DNA of 64,000 nt from Ooceraea biroi (GCF_003672135.1 NC_039508.1:13403945-13467944), one strand, 5' to 3'. Positions 24,601-35,105 are shown, counted from the stretch's first letter. Numbers and translations are program-made. Notes: generated by a model not told the origin, from the sequence alone.

Positions 24601-27600
24601 TGACGTTCCGCACGAGCGATATCTGCGAGAAGAACAACCCTTTCCGCAGAATAGCGGTATGGAGTGCATTGAGGCTTCGATGCAAGAGGGTACCATCGGG
24701 TGAAATGCACCACGCCTTCCTGCCTTTGGTTGGCGATCAAGATCAGGGACAGACGTTGGAAGACAAACATGCTGATCTCTACAGGTGAGCAACATTATAC
24801 GTATTAATATAATTCTCTTCGAATAAAATAAAATTTACTGTTACCAATTAATTCCATATCCAAATTTAAAAAAATTTAGAAATACTTAATAAATTTAAAA
24901 AAAAGATAATTTGGAAATACAAAAATAGATAAAAAATTCAGAATAAATTTCTATAGACGGATTTCTTAATTTTATTTTTGATTTTAGGACAATGCGCGGT
25001 TTAAAAAGCGATGCAGACTGTTATCCTCCGATCTTCGCCGTGGTGATGCGTCGACCTGGTGCTGCCAGACTCTTGGAATGTCACGCATTCGCCTGCGAAT
25101 CTGAGGAAGACACCATAGCGGCCGCGGCCACGTTGTATCGCGCGCTTCTCGCCGATCTAGACGCGAACCGACGACGACCTCGCCACGCGAACGGCGTCGG
25201 CTGCATCAGTTTGGCCTCCGTTGCTTCTAGCGTTGTTGAACCCAGTTTGAGCAGCAGAATCAACTGCTTGCTACCTCCACCTCCTAGACCAAACGCACCA
25301 CATCCCATAAGACCGCCTAGAACCAAGAAGACCTCCATGAGCAGCTCCGTCACAGAGGATGAAAGCGCGAAGCCTAGCTTGCAGAAGGTCCCTCGTAGGA
25401 AGAAGAAGAACTCCGACGTGAAGGCGGAAGACATTCTTGAAGCGCGCGGAAGGAGACGGGATAATGTCAAGGTTGAGAAGAGCAATCTGGGACAAAGCAA
25501 TCGAGACATTACGCTATCTAGGAAGGAGGAACTGCAAAATTCGAAGAACAGAATATTTTCCGGTAAGGATCAGAACTCCTTAAGGATCGAGATCGAATCC
25601 AGTAAGTCTGAAAAGATTTACGATGCTCGAGAAAACGACATGAACGGTATTTACGACAGGCAATCGAATAAATACGAGAAACTATACAAGCAGAGCAATT
25701 TGAAGAAAGAATCAGTAGAAATGAAAGAAAATATCTATGAAAAGGACTATAGATCGTATGACTTGAGTCGAGCGGACTTTAGTAACGTTACTGGCGATCA
25801 ACTGTACTCTTCCAGGAAGGCGGCCGTGATGTATGACAAGATCAACAAGGCTGAAAGGAACGAGGTGAGCCGTGCTTACGAGAAAGTCGCCAGGAAGAAA
25901 GAGAATATTTATAGCTCGCGTATTGAAGACGCCGATAAGATCTATAGCCTCGGGCAGGAGGACATTTACACAAGCAAGGGTAACAGAAGCAATCAGAAAA
26001 AAAGTTGTCAGGAAGACATCTTCTTCGCAAACAACTTGAAGAACAGCGGCTACTATCAGGTGCATCAGAATCAGCCGGATGATGTAACGGATCATCCGAG
26101 ACGCTCGAGAGATCCGGAGAGGGTATATCCTAGCAAGAAGCTCAGTAGAGTAGTCACCATGGACAAACCGTTGAAGAAGGAACAATCAGATCCCGCTTAC
26201 TCGTCAAACATACCGGAATACAGTCGCCCTCGGGTGAGAAGAAGAAGCAGAGCGGGCAGTGAACCGCCCGTTAGTCATTCGGAGAACGCAAACAAGATCC
26301 TGCAGGAGAGCGCGTTGAAGAGATCACAGAGTGATATAGACATGGACAGAGGAGATTTGATGACGAGAGTTGAGTTACCTAGAAGAGGGAGTTTCCTGAC
26401 TTCCGGAAGCGCTCGCAGACCCAACAATCTTAAAGGCGGCACTCCTCTAGGATTTACAGAACTGTTCGACGAATTCAGGAATCAGGAGGGCTTGACCAGC
26501 GTGGACGATATCTTAACAGCCATAATAGGTAATCGAAGATGACAGTATAAAAAACTAATATTAATGATAGTAAAATCCTCTAAAGCAAGATTTTTATGTT
26601 CCCTCATCTTTTTCCAGATCCGGAAGGCATGTCGTTCAACGACCTGAAGCCACTCTACAAGGAATTCTTGCTGAAACTGGCCGCGACCTTAACGCAAGAT
26701 GAGCTGTACCAGAGATCCGCCAGCATCATGAGAAGACGTCGGAGACCGCAAAGGCGAAGATCGAGCCGTCGGTCCTGTTTGTTGGGCAGAGCCATCAAAA
26801 GATCGGTCTCGCGACTGAAAGGTGGTCCCACAGAATTTACTTCCGTGATATTTCCGGCGAGGAGATTGAATGACAGCTTCGGCAGCAGTTCGTCGTGCGA
26901 CGCCAGAAATAACCATCGAAATCGCGTGCTGGCGAGTAGACTTGGTAAAAGAAAGTCTTCGTGGAGGATGAACAAGACTAGGGCATGCCACACGACTTCG
27001 GAAGACAGTGATACATGTACGTAAAATAACGGAATTAGAATCCAGATCAGTCTAAACAATTTGGATGCAATTTTTCTTCTTGCAATTCTAAAATACGTAA
27101 ATTAAAATATACGAATATAGATATAATGTAGAATAATATTATAAAATATAGGTAGACGACTGAGTCGAAGCATGGGTGCCACCGCGAACAGGAGCAGCAG
27201 TGGATACGTGAGCTGCAGCGAATGCAGCTACGATTCCGAGTCGTGCACGTGTGTGTCGGCAGACAAGTGTTACTGTTCATTATCCAGAAGAGTACCAGCT
27301 ACGCCCGCACCTGGGCACACGGTTATCTGTGCCTGCGACACCGACAGTTGCTCCGAGAGTAACAAATGTTACTGCGCGAGGAAGCCGATACAATCGAGCA
27401 TATTGGAGCAACTTAGACAGAAGGGCATTGTGCCCTCGGAGAGCACGCTGAGCAGAGGCGACAGTCCCGAGAGGATCAGGAATTCAAGAATGACCAGTAG
27501 TCACAGTTCTTCGCGCAACACTGATTTCCTCAAGGTAGCTAAGAGATTTGGCATCAATAATATACAGGGTGTCCCGGGTTTTAACCGACAAACTGCGGGA

Positions 27601-28763
27601 GCATATTCTACTAGTGGAAATAAGAAAAAATTCTTATATCGAGTTTGCTTAGAAATGCTTTATTACAAAGTTATAAACCAATATTGAAAAGAAATATCAG
27701 ATAAGTAACAACGGATTTTTTCACAAAAATAAAAATTATCTACGCAATGATTTAGTGACGCATTTCAAAATGTTGTCCTTGCACATCGATACAAGCTAGA
27801 CATCGACATAGTGCAGAATTTGTTACGGTACGACATTCCTGAAAATTTTGTTGCATCTCGGTAACTGAATTAGTAATTCGTTGCTTTAAATCTATCTGGT
27901 ACTCTCCTGTTAGGAAATCTACGTTGATACTCTCGTACGGCGGCTCGTGCATTTCCGTCACAGAATCCGTACACGAAATGAATATCGGTGTATTCCTCAT
28001 TTGAAAACACTTTTGGCATTCTGATAGTAATTGCTAGTTGACACGACGATTGAAATCTAACAGCTACTGTTGTGAAAGTAACAATCATACTGAATCGTTT
28101 CAACATAGTGAACATGAATACATGTGAATACACGTAACATAAACATCTTCGACCTTGCAAATTCTACACTATGTTCCGTTGTTACTTATCTCATATTTCT
28201 TTTCAATATTGGTTTATAACTTTGTAATAAAGCATTTCTAAGCAAACTCGATACAAGAATTTTTTCTTATTTCCACTAGTAGAATATGCTCCCGCAGTTT
28301 GTCGGTTAAAACCCGGGACACCCTGTATATATATATTAATATTATAATATTAATCTCTCCAATCTTGTAATTGCATTAAAAATTATTTGCACGAATTCCA
28401 CTTCAGAATCGATCGTCCCCGGTTTGCGGTAGTTCGGATAATTTGGCCTTAGATTACGATCTCTTCAGCCCAGGCAGAAGGTCTCAGCAGTCGTCCGGCA
28501 GCGAGAAGGTCCTCGTAGTTAGCGCCAGGGACACCCAGGGCCGTTTGGTTTACGTCGGCGGCACGGAACGGGACAAGAAGCATTCCTCCCGCAGCAGCGG
28601 AAGATCCGGGGCGCATCACGAGGCGCTTTCCATCAAGAAAAGCGCAGAGATCGCCGCAATTTTTGGCGCGGGTGAGAATAATAGGATCTCCAGGAGAGCT
28701 AGTAACGCGTCGAGTGTAAGAAGCTCGGTCAGTCTCGAAGCTGGATTGGGCTATTTACCTTGA
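21677..28763 (+). CDS. PTB/PID-domain adaptor protein (gene B), seven coding exons
   Basis: I join the exons 21677-21789, 21891-22083, 24468-24784, 24988-26528, 26618-27020, 27156-27534 and 28407-28763. All junctions are GT-AG and in phase, giving 1100 codons plus stop. Residues 103 to about 268 form a PTB domain that starts VRYMGAAP and closes with IFAVVMRR...LLECHAFACESEEDT. After it come a proline motif (PPPPRP, near 304), a tyrosine-rich stretch (about 415-540) with many [IL]Y motifs, a conserved-looking helical block (MSFNDLKPLYKEFLLKLAATL), an Arg-rich segment, two Cys-rich KCYC motifs (about 876-935) and a Ser/Arg-rich end. It is probably a cytoplasmic signalling scaffold binding NPxY-type peptides. 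It shares the GLQEPLR helix and ECHAF strand with gene A, so the two are tandem paralogues. Intron 6 is mostly transposon. I do not recognise an established gene name. Confidence 0.85.
22084..24467. other. Intron 2 of gene B
   Basis: This 2.4-kb intron is AT-rich, with an (AC)n microsatellite at about 23307-23324. No embedded gene is supported. The frames at 22989-23234 (-) and 23847-24065 (+) lack any recognisable feature. Confidence 0.6.
27565..28325 (-). mobile_element. 761-bp non-autonomous DNA transposon, copy 2, inside gene B intron 6
   Basis: This copy has the same ends, the same long inverted repeats and exactly the same length as the copy at 9486-10246, but the opposite orientation. 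TA dinucleotides flank it at 27563-27564 and 28326-28327. It occupies 761 of the 872 bases of intron 6 (27535-28406), starting 30 bases after the splice donor. The two copies differ at only a few positions, for example one Arg/Cys codon change in the C-terminal relic. Both therefore descend from the same deleted master and have not diverged long. Confidence 0.92.
27752..28019 (-). pseudogene. Transposase relic in transposon copy 2
   Basis: On the minus strand the ATG at 28019 opens the same DUF4817 helix-turn-helix fragment (FSNEEYTDIHFVYGF) as in copy 1. The C-terminal tail (LKQRITNSVTEMQQ...CIDVQGQHFE) follows in another frame, ending at 27752. The catalytic core is missing with the same junction as in copy 1. 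That shared defect shows the deletion happened before the two copies spread. Confidence 0.85.
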
Positions 28764-29200
28764 TGCAACGGTCTACATTAGGTACAAGAGCTCGCAAATA
28801 TTTTATATCTAATATATAATAATGATAGATACGTGTCGTGACATCTTGCCATTCGCGTTTTGGTCGAAACATGATCTTTCGCGAACATATCGTGATTTTG
28901 TCAGTTGTATGTAAGATACAACTGCTTACGCGTACCTGCTTCATTTTGATTTTAGTATGTAAGTTACAGGAATTATTTATATTGAAGATCACAACTTACT
29001 TATACGAATTAAGGCTCAAGCTATTGAATATTTCTTTGCTACGTAGGACCTGATAGCGTGTTATTAGCGATAAAACGGGGCAGTGCAATATGATAGGTGC
29101 AATACAAAGAGTACTTTCGTTAAATAATCAGGGGTATATCGTACGCGCAATATATTCACAAGATATTTTACATATTTATATGACTTATATAAACTTTGCG
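28764..29200. other. Convergent 3' region between gene B and HGH1
   Basis: The two stop codons face each other over 437 bases. No AATAAA on the plus strand occurs before 29213-29218, which lies inside the last HGH1 exon. Gene B transcripts may therefore run into HGH1 in antisense. The frame at 29090-29425 (+) is an antisense shadow. Confidence 0.5.
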
Positions 29201-30809
29201 CTATGTGTCTTTAATAAAATCTTTATCCATCTTATGGAACTTTTCCGTGTACTCGGAGGGTACTTCTACTTCCTTCAGGTTATCCAAGCCAATTTCTTCC
29301 TCCGTTCTGTAACAGATAAATATGAGAATCTCCATTATACAAAATACATTATCATAATTAAATTAATTATACAAAAAATTATTATCATAATTAATCAGAC
29401 ACATTTTATTCAAACATTTACTTGATCAAAATATCCACGACGTTTTCACATGCCAGTAAGCAGCTTTTGTCCTTTTCCCATTTGTGAAGTTCCCTAAGTA
29501 TGAGGTATGTATTTTTTTCCCTCAATATTTCTCTCGCCGCTTTCGTTGCGCAGAGCTGGTTCAATGATTCCAGTAGCATAAGTCTGCAATAGTATTAATA
29601 ATAATGTTTTTAACGGATCTCTTTGCACTAAGTCCCGAAACCGCACATTAGCCAATTTATAATGTACCTTATATCCGGATCAGACTCCCGAGTCTTTGTT
29701 TCAGGAAGATATTGCAAACTAATAGGCAGTTTATCGTTATCTTCATCGTCAAATTCTTCCGGCCCAGCAAGCGGCAACAGTAAGTACGACAATAAATCCA
29801 CTTCTGGACTTAGCAACCACTCGTGATTCTCCGTGTCGAAAGTACAGTTCTTCAAGGTACCGATAATGCCACCTCGTCTTATTATACTATCAGGATACTC
29901 TGTGAAGGGAAGAAGCCTTTGAATAACACTGCGATCTCGGTCCGTTAAATATCTGTAATCAGACACGTGAAAATCTATGGCTAATGAGTAAACATTCAAA
30001 TACGATGGATCAATTGACACCTTCTCACGTGTGACGATTGGCTGAGATTACTAAAGACGGGTCCGAGATAATGCAATTTAGCGCCCGTAGTATTATATTG
30101 CTTCGCAGTGAATGCGGACACTATCGTATCCCAAGCAAAATCAGTTTGCTCGACGAGTGCTACCACTCTGTCTACTAAATAAAGCGGCCTCGTTATATTG
30201 GAAAGTATCATGCAACATGGATCTGCCAGGGTGCTAGATTTGTCCATTATAGCCCTGTAAACAAAATTTTAAGTTTTAAGATCATTCTATATGCGCGGAA
30301 GTCATAGACTGTCATCGACAAAAGATATAAACTGCATTTACCTCATACATACTTCCACTAAATTCAGACTGTATTTTTTATCTTCCGTCGAATTGCTCCC
30401 TTCTGAAATAATCAGCATCGCTTTGGTTCCTGATTCATCTCCAGTGATATTTATCAGTGCCAATGCAGCATCTTTGCTAATAGGCACGGAAGAGTCTTGC
30501 ATAAGAATAACAAGCTGTTTTAATATTTCTGGCAGCTTCAACAGGAGCTCTCGGCCATCAGCAGTCGCAGTCACACCTGCATATTCAAATTTAAATAAAT
30601 TTTGATGAGGATTTGACAAAGTTTTAGGTACGTATTTTATGAAATATGAGATATTTTACTAAAATATGACTAAAGTTTTTATTTGTGATTAATTAATTAA
30701 TTTATAATAAAAGCGCAGACGTACCAAGCACGTGCTCCAATGCAATGGCTTTTAAATCCAGTCGGGCATCATGATTCAAAAATTGAACAATTTCTCGCAG
30801 AGATTCCAT
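29201..30809 (-). CDS. HGH1: HGH1 homologue, armadillo-type eEF2 folding co-chaperone
   Basis: Reading down the minus strand, the exons are 30809-30725, 30576-30342, 30254-30021, 29952-29668, 29583-29422 and 29306-29201. All junctions are GT-AG and in phase, giving 368 residues, close to the family's usual length. Signature stretches include CCMILSNITRP, then RDRSVIQRLLPFTEYPDS, RRGGIIGTLKNC, and EWLLSPEVDLL..LLLPLAGPEE with LQYLPETKTRESDPDIR. The protein is made of armadillo/HEAT-like helical repeats. From work in yeast, HGH1 is a cytosolic co-chaperone that helps elongation factor 2 fold together with the TRiC chaperonin. It is convergent with gene B. Nothing is missing, and the start MESLREIVQFL is the only Met compatible with exon 1. 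Confidence 0.93.
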
Positions 30810-32057
30810 TATTATATAGATATGCGTATGGCTATACGATTTTTAAGTCACAAATCTCAGTAATTGGAAGGTTTAAAAGACTATGTATACATTAAAAGTA
30901 GTAGCTCAACACACATGCACTCTTTTCAGTCGTGTTTACTGTTTCATGAGGTTATGTCGTCTGCTTACCAAGTATACATATAGGTATATATGTTTTTTAA
31001 AGCGGTTTTATTTTCAAGCTTTCCTGTACTGAATGTTATCAATAAATGATTTTATTGCATTTTATTGCATTTCCAAATAATTTTATCTTGAAATTTGACA
31101 AATCTTTGCAACCTTGCTATGTCAATAATAAAGAAACAAATGTAATAATTCAACATATATACCTTGATATTTTCTTCAGAACGATTGTAGATAAAAACAG
31201 ATTGTGCAAGTATGCTGCTAAACAGATAAATGAGCAAAAATGAAAAAGAAATAAAAGTGAAATATTATTAAACAGCAAATAACTCCTGAATATACTTCTT
31301 TTCTGTATATTTTTCCCTGATGCAATGCAAAAATTCAACTTACAAATCAACTCTATCTTACCGATAGTGCAACTTGCAAGATAATCTCGTCAGTGATTCG
31401 ACTGTCGTCCGCTTACTCCGCTTGTCCGCACGTGCTACATAACAAACTAACCTATAAAAATTATTTACATGCGTGAACGCTCCGTAACTACACGTTAATA
31501 TACATTAAAGTTTAACAATGGAGAGCGATATGAAAGTAATGCTTTTCGAGGATGTAATAACATTGATATTACCGTTAATCAAAGTTTATTAGGTAATAAA
31601 TTGTCATATTTCTGCGGCCGCTTATGGAAGGGGCAAAAATGCTATAGCGCATGTCTTTCAACTGGTCCTTTTCAAAGATGGCCGCCTTTCCCTTTTGCGG
31701 CTTCATGCGCAAGTCTGTATTAGCAGTCTAGGTAATATATAGAAGTCTGTGGGCAAAATACGAGTCTCAGGTTTAGTCACTAGATCACGCTTCACGCCGA
31801 ATTGTAGCTATTCATGGTACTTTCCGTACCGCTGTAAAATGCTCACTTTTAGATGTAAATTTCTCCGAAACCAAGGCTCATACACCCAAACCCTATTTTT
31901 ACCTTCCCTTTCGAACGCACTATGACTCGTTCGAAAGTAGAGTTTACATGGGAAAGCTTCCTTGTGAATAGTTTGGACACGAATCATGTATCATTACCGA
32001 GCGTAACGACCTAGTTCACGTCCACTTTGTCAGGCGGCGCGTCAAACGTCAGGAAAT
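30810..32057. other. Region upstream of HGH1, probable promoter DNA
   Basis: No coding frame is supported. On the minus strand a donor-like site (ATCG/gtaaga) near 31363 could end a non-coding first exon of HGH1. A 10-bp perfect hairpin (CTTTCGAACG and its inverse) lies at 31908-31937. GATGGCCGCC near 31677 resembles a YY1-type promoter motif. The small frames at 31046-31350 are AT-rich artefacts. Confidence 0.35.
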
Positions 32058-32363
32058 CAGAGAGAATCTAGTAAGAGTGGAGCGGATCGGCCGGAAGCCG
32101 CCATTAACGGAGTAACTTTGAATACACACATACATACACACACACACACAATAATATTTTGATAAAATATATTATTATAGTGTGTTACGAATGGATATAG
32201 GCAAAGGTCAGGTGATAATGATGCAAGAAACGAAAAATTGTTTTGCACATATTTATACTGTCAGACGTTTATGAAGTGTTATTTATATACAATTTATAAA
32301 TGTGTATAATATGAAATAAAGTATAAACAAATGTATGTCTATATATTACAAAAATATGTATAT

Positions 32364-32407
<44 letters not shown>

Positions 32408-33256
32408 CAAATGTATATATTACAAGAATGAATAAACTGTAATGTGAAAAATACAAATGATTCAGCAAACGCAAAATACCAGTTACATTATTGTTCAGTA
32501 TAATTGCGAAGTCAGGTAGATAAATGCAATATACATTTACTTGTGTTATGTAGCAACTGCAATGTAAAGAGAGAAAGTATAAATATGTTGCTGTTGCTTA
32601 TTATCTGTTAAGTATCACATCCTTGTGTTTGTAGTTGATGCATCCATAATTATATACGAGTTGTCTGTTTTACCTAAAAGACAAAAGTACACATGTAAAA
32701 GAAACACTATGCTATATAATGAATGTATAATAATAATAAGTGAAGACATAGTCAATATAACGTATTATATAACTTGTGTGGAAGTGTTGGGGATAGTACC
32801 AAAAAAACCAAGAAAATGTAAAAAATGCCAATTTCATATTAACAACAAAAATGATAAGTATAAAAGTACGGTTTACAATAACAAAAATATAAACTAAGTT
32901 TTATGTTCCTACAATAGTATAAAAACAGAATATGCAATAAATAAACATAACATAAAATTCCCAAGTGTCATTAACATCACAAGTATTGCACATTCTACAC
33001 ATTTCTGTGTTGAACACATTACATATTATTAAAAGTAATACAAGTCAGTCTTGTAACAAAAATAGAAAGAATATTATTCAATATTATGCATAGCCATTGT
33101 TTTGCTTCCAAAATACTGTCTCATCGCACTGAAAGTGTGAAACGTGCAAAGATTTCAAGCACCACGGAGAAAAAGTGCGGAAGTTTCTCCGTTAATGGCG
33201 GCACCAATCAGAAAAGGGAACACGATCCGCTCCACTCTTTCTAGATTCTCTCTGCA
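32058..33256. repeat. Inverted duplication with promoter-like arms of 60-75 bp around a 1.06-kb core
   Basis: The left arm at 32058-32118 and the right arm at 33181-33256 are inverted copies in two conserved blocks: CAGAGAGAATCTAG then AAGAGTGGAGCGGATC, and GCCGCCATTAACGGAG. Between the blocks the right arm has about 10 extra bases. The core (32119-33180) is very AT-rich, with (AC)n at 32134-32150, (AT)n at 32366-32405 and a 90-codon frame at 32625-32897 of unknown nature. GCCGCCAT is the inverse of a YY1-type ATGGCGGC site, so the arms may be duplicated promoter DNA. They could also be the ends of an old mobile element. Confidence 0.65.
32366..32405. repeat. (AT)n microsatellite
   Basis: About 20 uninterrupted AT dinucleotides lie inside the core of the inverted duplication, close to the (AC)n run at 32134-32150. 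Confidence 0.9.
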
Positions 33257-33411
33257 GGAAATGTGCCCGTGGAGGCTGGTGGCCGCTCTCAGGTTTCTCT
33301 CTGATAATACGTAAAGTGGCGCCACCATATGCATTTAGTGATATTCCTGTCGCGAGAGTCTGAACTGCTTCTAACGTAATTTGCGGACAAATTTATTAAA
33401 TCTACCTTTTT

Positions 33412-33495
33412 CAATTCTCGTCTTACGCCGGGCCTCTCCGGGACCTGGGGCTTTTCCAAATCTTCCGACATTTTCGCAGCGTTGTTCAATTTCAA
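33412..33495 (-). CDS. Possible first coding exon of an unidentified minus-strand gene
   Basis: From ATG 33495, or the second ATG at 33471, the minus strand reads MSEDLEKPQVPERPGVRREL followed by two lysines. An AAAAG/gtagat donor follows at about 33411. The composition (charged, proline-containing, no low complexity) is more protein-like than other small frames here, and the frame also stays open past the donor to 33289. I find no downstream exon that I can join to it. It lies on the other side of an inverted duplication from CCDC86, which makes a divergent gene pair plausible. I do not recognise the peptide. Confidence 0.28.
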
Positions 33496-33753
33496 ATCGG
33501 TGGTATATTTTGTTGTTTGTGTAATCTAACCATAAATGGTCGCTGAATCAATTAATTCATCTAAAGTCCCGTGTTTGGCTTGCATTTTGTCTGCACACAT
33601 TTCTAACTCTAGAAATAAATAGAAACTGTCAAAGCCGCGATTATCGATTTAAAAGCGATTCCTCGACTCCTTCGTCCTCCTTTTGTCTCCGGGTGCGCGT
33701 TCCCCGCTCGCGTTTCGTCGCTTCGTCGACCCTCCTATCTATTGTAGAATTAA

Positions 33754-34397
33754 ATAGTAAGGAGACCTAACTCCATGGATTAGAAGTGGCAGCGAAAAAT
33801 GTTCCGCATGTGGCCAGGTTCGCTGAATGGAATAACTTGCAACATTTCGTCGCCATGTTGAGTATTCGTATATGTTCATACGTGACATGTGTAGTTGTGT
33901 GAAGTGTGTAAAAGTTTGGATAAAGAATAATATTAATAACGCATTTTAATGTGAGTATAGTTTAGTTATATTTTATTTATAATCGTGTGATATTATAAGG
34001 TTTTGAAGAAAATTATAGAATTTCTTTTAGCATAAACTTCAACTGAATTTTAGCTCTTATAACCTAAAATTGTTAGCATGTCAAATGAATTATTAATATT
34101 AATTTTTAACTCTAAACCACATCTTTTATAAATAATCAGAATAGATATATTTTTTAAGTATATCCAAATAGTAATATAAATAATTTTTAGGTATTAATAT
34201 ATTATTATTTATCCAATGTATCCAATACTTTACACACTTCACACAACTACACATGTCACGAATGAATATATACGAATATTCAATATGGCGACGAAATGTG
34301 CAAGTTCTTCCATTCAGCGAACTTGGCCACATGCGGAACATTTTTCGCTGCCACTTTTCTTCTCTCCACGCTATCTAGTTAGATCTCCTTACTATTA
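33754..34397. repeat. Inverted duplication of promoter-like DNA, arms of about 190-200 bp
   Basis: The left arm at about 33754-33940 and the right arm at about 34190-34397 are inverted copies at roughly 90% identity, with small indels, around a 250-bp AT-rich spacer. Shared blocks include GTGGCAGCGAAAAATGTTCC, the block reading TCGCTGAATGGAA, ATTTCGTCGCCAT and GTGACATGTGTAGTTGTGTG. The right arm ends 100 bases before the CCDC86 start. The left arm faces the opposite way, toward the small minus-strand frame at 33495. The symmetry suggests a promoter copied head to head. Confidence 0.8.
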
Positions 34398-34496
34398 CTT
34401 CGTGCCCTTAATCCGTTTGATCCGTTTTATACATGTTCTAACCGTATTATACGTTTTTATACGTAGGAAATATAGAAAAGTGCTCGCAGCGCCAAA

Positions 34497-35094
34497 ATGC
34501 CCAACCCTGGTAGGATACGGAAAGAACAAAAAACTAGGTAAGTTGTAGTTATTCTAGTTATTAGTCTAGTAAAGATCGATTACTAACTGAATGTTTTACT
34601 TATTTCTGAAGTTCTTGTCGGATGATACGCTATGACTAATTTATTTTACGCGTTATCTTCCACGAGTGCTTGAGCTAACGAACATATGAGAAACAATATA
34701 AATGCAATTTACTCGCAGGTTTTCTTCTATAATTAAAACGCGCGGACTTCGATCATCACTCGCCAAGAAAGAGAAGTTGAAACAAGATCTGAAACGCGTG
34801 AAAGAAATGTCAAGAGAGATCAAGAGACAGAAGGAAGATGAAAAGAAGGCGAAGAAGGAACGAAGAAGAGAGAATTTAAGGAGGACAGCAGAGAACGCGA
34901 AGAAGGCTGAAGTTGTACAAGTTGTAAGTATAAACGCCGGTGGTTGTATTAAAATATAATATCACATAATATATTTGTGCATATAAACTCTTCTTTCTTG
35001 TCGTCGTTTTCAGATTAAAAATGTTGCAAAAATAAAGAAAATGAAAAAGAAGCAACTACGAACTATTGAAAAGCGTGATACGCTCAATATGTAA
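34497..35094 (+). CDS. CCDC86: CCDC86/Cgr1-like nucleolar ribosome-biogenesis protein
   Basis: The three exons 34497-34537, 34719-34923 and 35014-35094 join in phase into 108 residues. After a short start (MPNPGRIRKEQKT) comes the Cgr1 family core: RRFSSIIKTRGLRSSLAKKE, a long highly charged Lys/Arg/Glu coiled coil, then AEVVQVIKNVAKIKKMKKKQ and RTIEKRDTLNM at the end. Yeast Cgr1 and human CCDC86 share this core. Cgr1 is nucleolar and needed for processing of pre-rRNA for the 60S subunit. The protein is short because only the conserved core is present, as in other small invertebrate members. An inverted promoter-like repeat lies just upstream and the gene is convergent with the FANCJ-like helicase. 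Confidence 0.9.
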
Positions 35095-35099
35095 ATATG

Positions 35100-35105
35100 A
35101 ATAAA
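35100..35105 (+). terminator. Poly(A) signal of CCDC86
   Basis: AATAAA begins six bases after the CCDC86 stop codon, with a second copy near 35162. The FANCJ-like helicase stop is only 151 bases away on the other strand, so the two 3' ends are packed tightly and may overlap. Confidence 0.6.

Noticed and set aside
26655..27059. Minus-strand frames antisense to gene B exons (also 25081-25509 and 25712-26185)
   Set aside because: They are shadows of the gene B coding sequence, which has consistent phases and domain content on the plus strand.
32057..32405. Tandem AC and AT units considered as a possible array
   Set aside because: They are plain microsatellites with no conserved repeat-spacer structure; this is not a CRISPR array.
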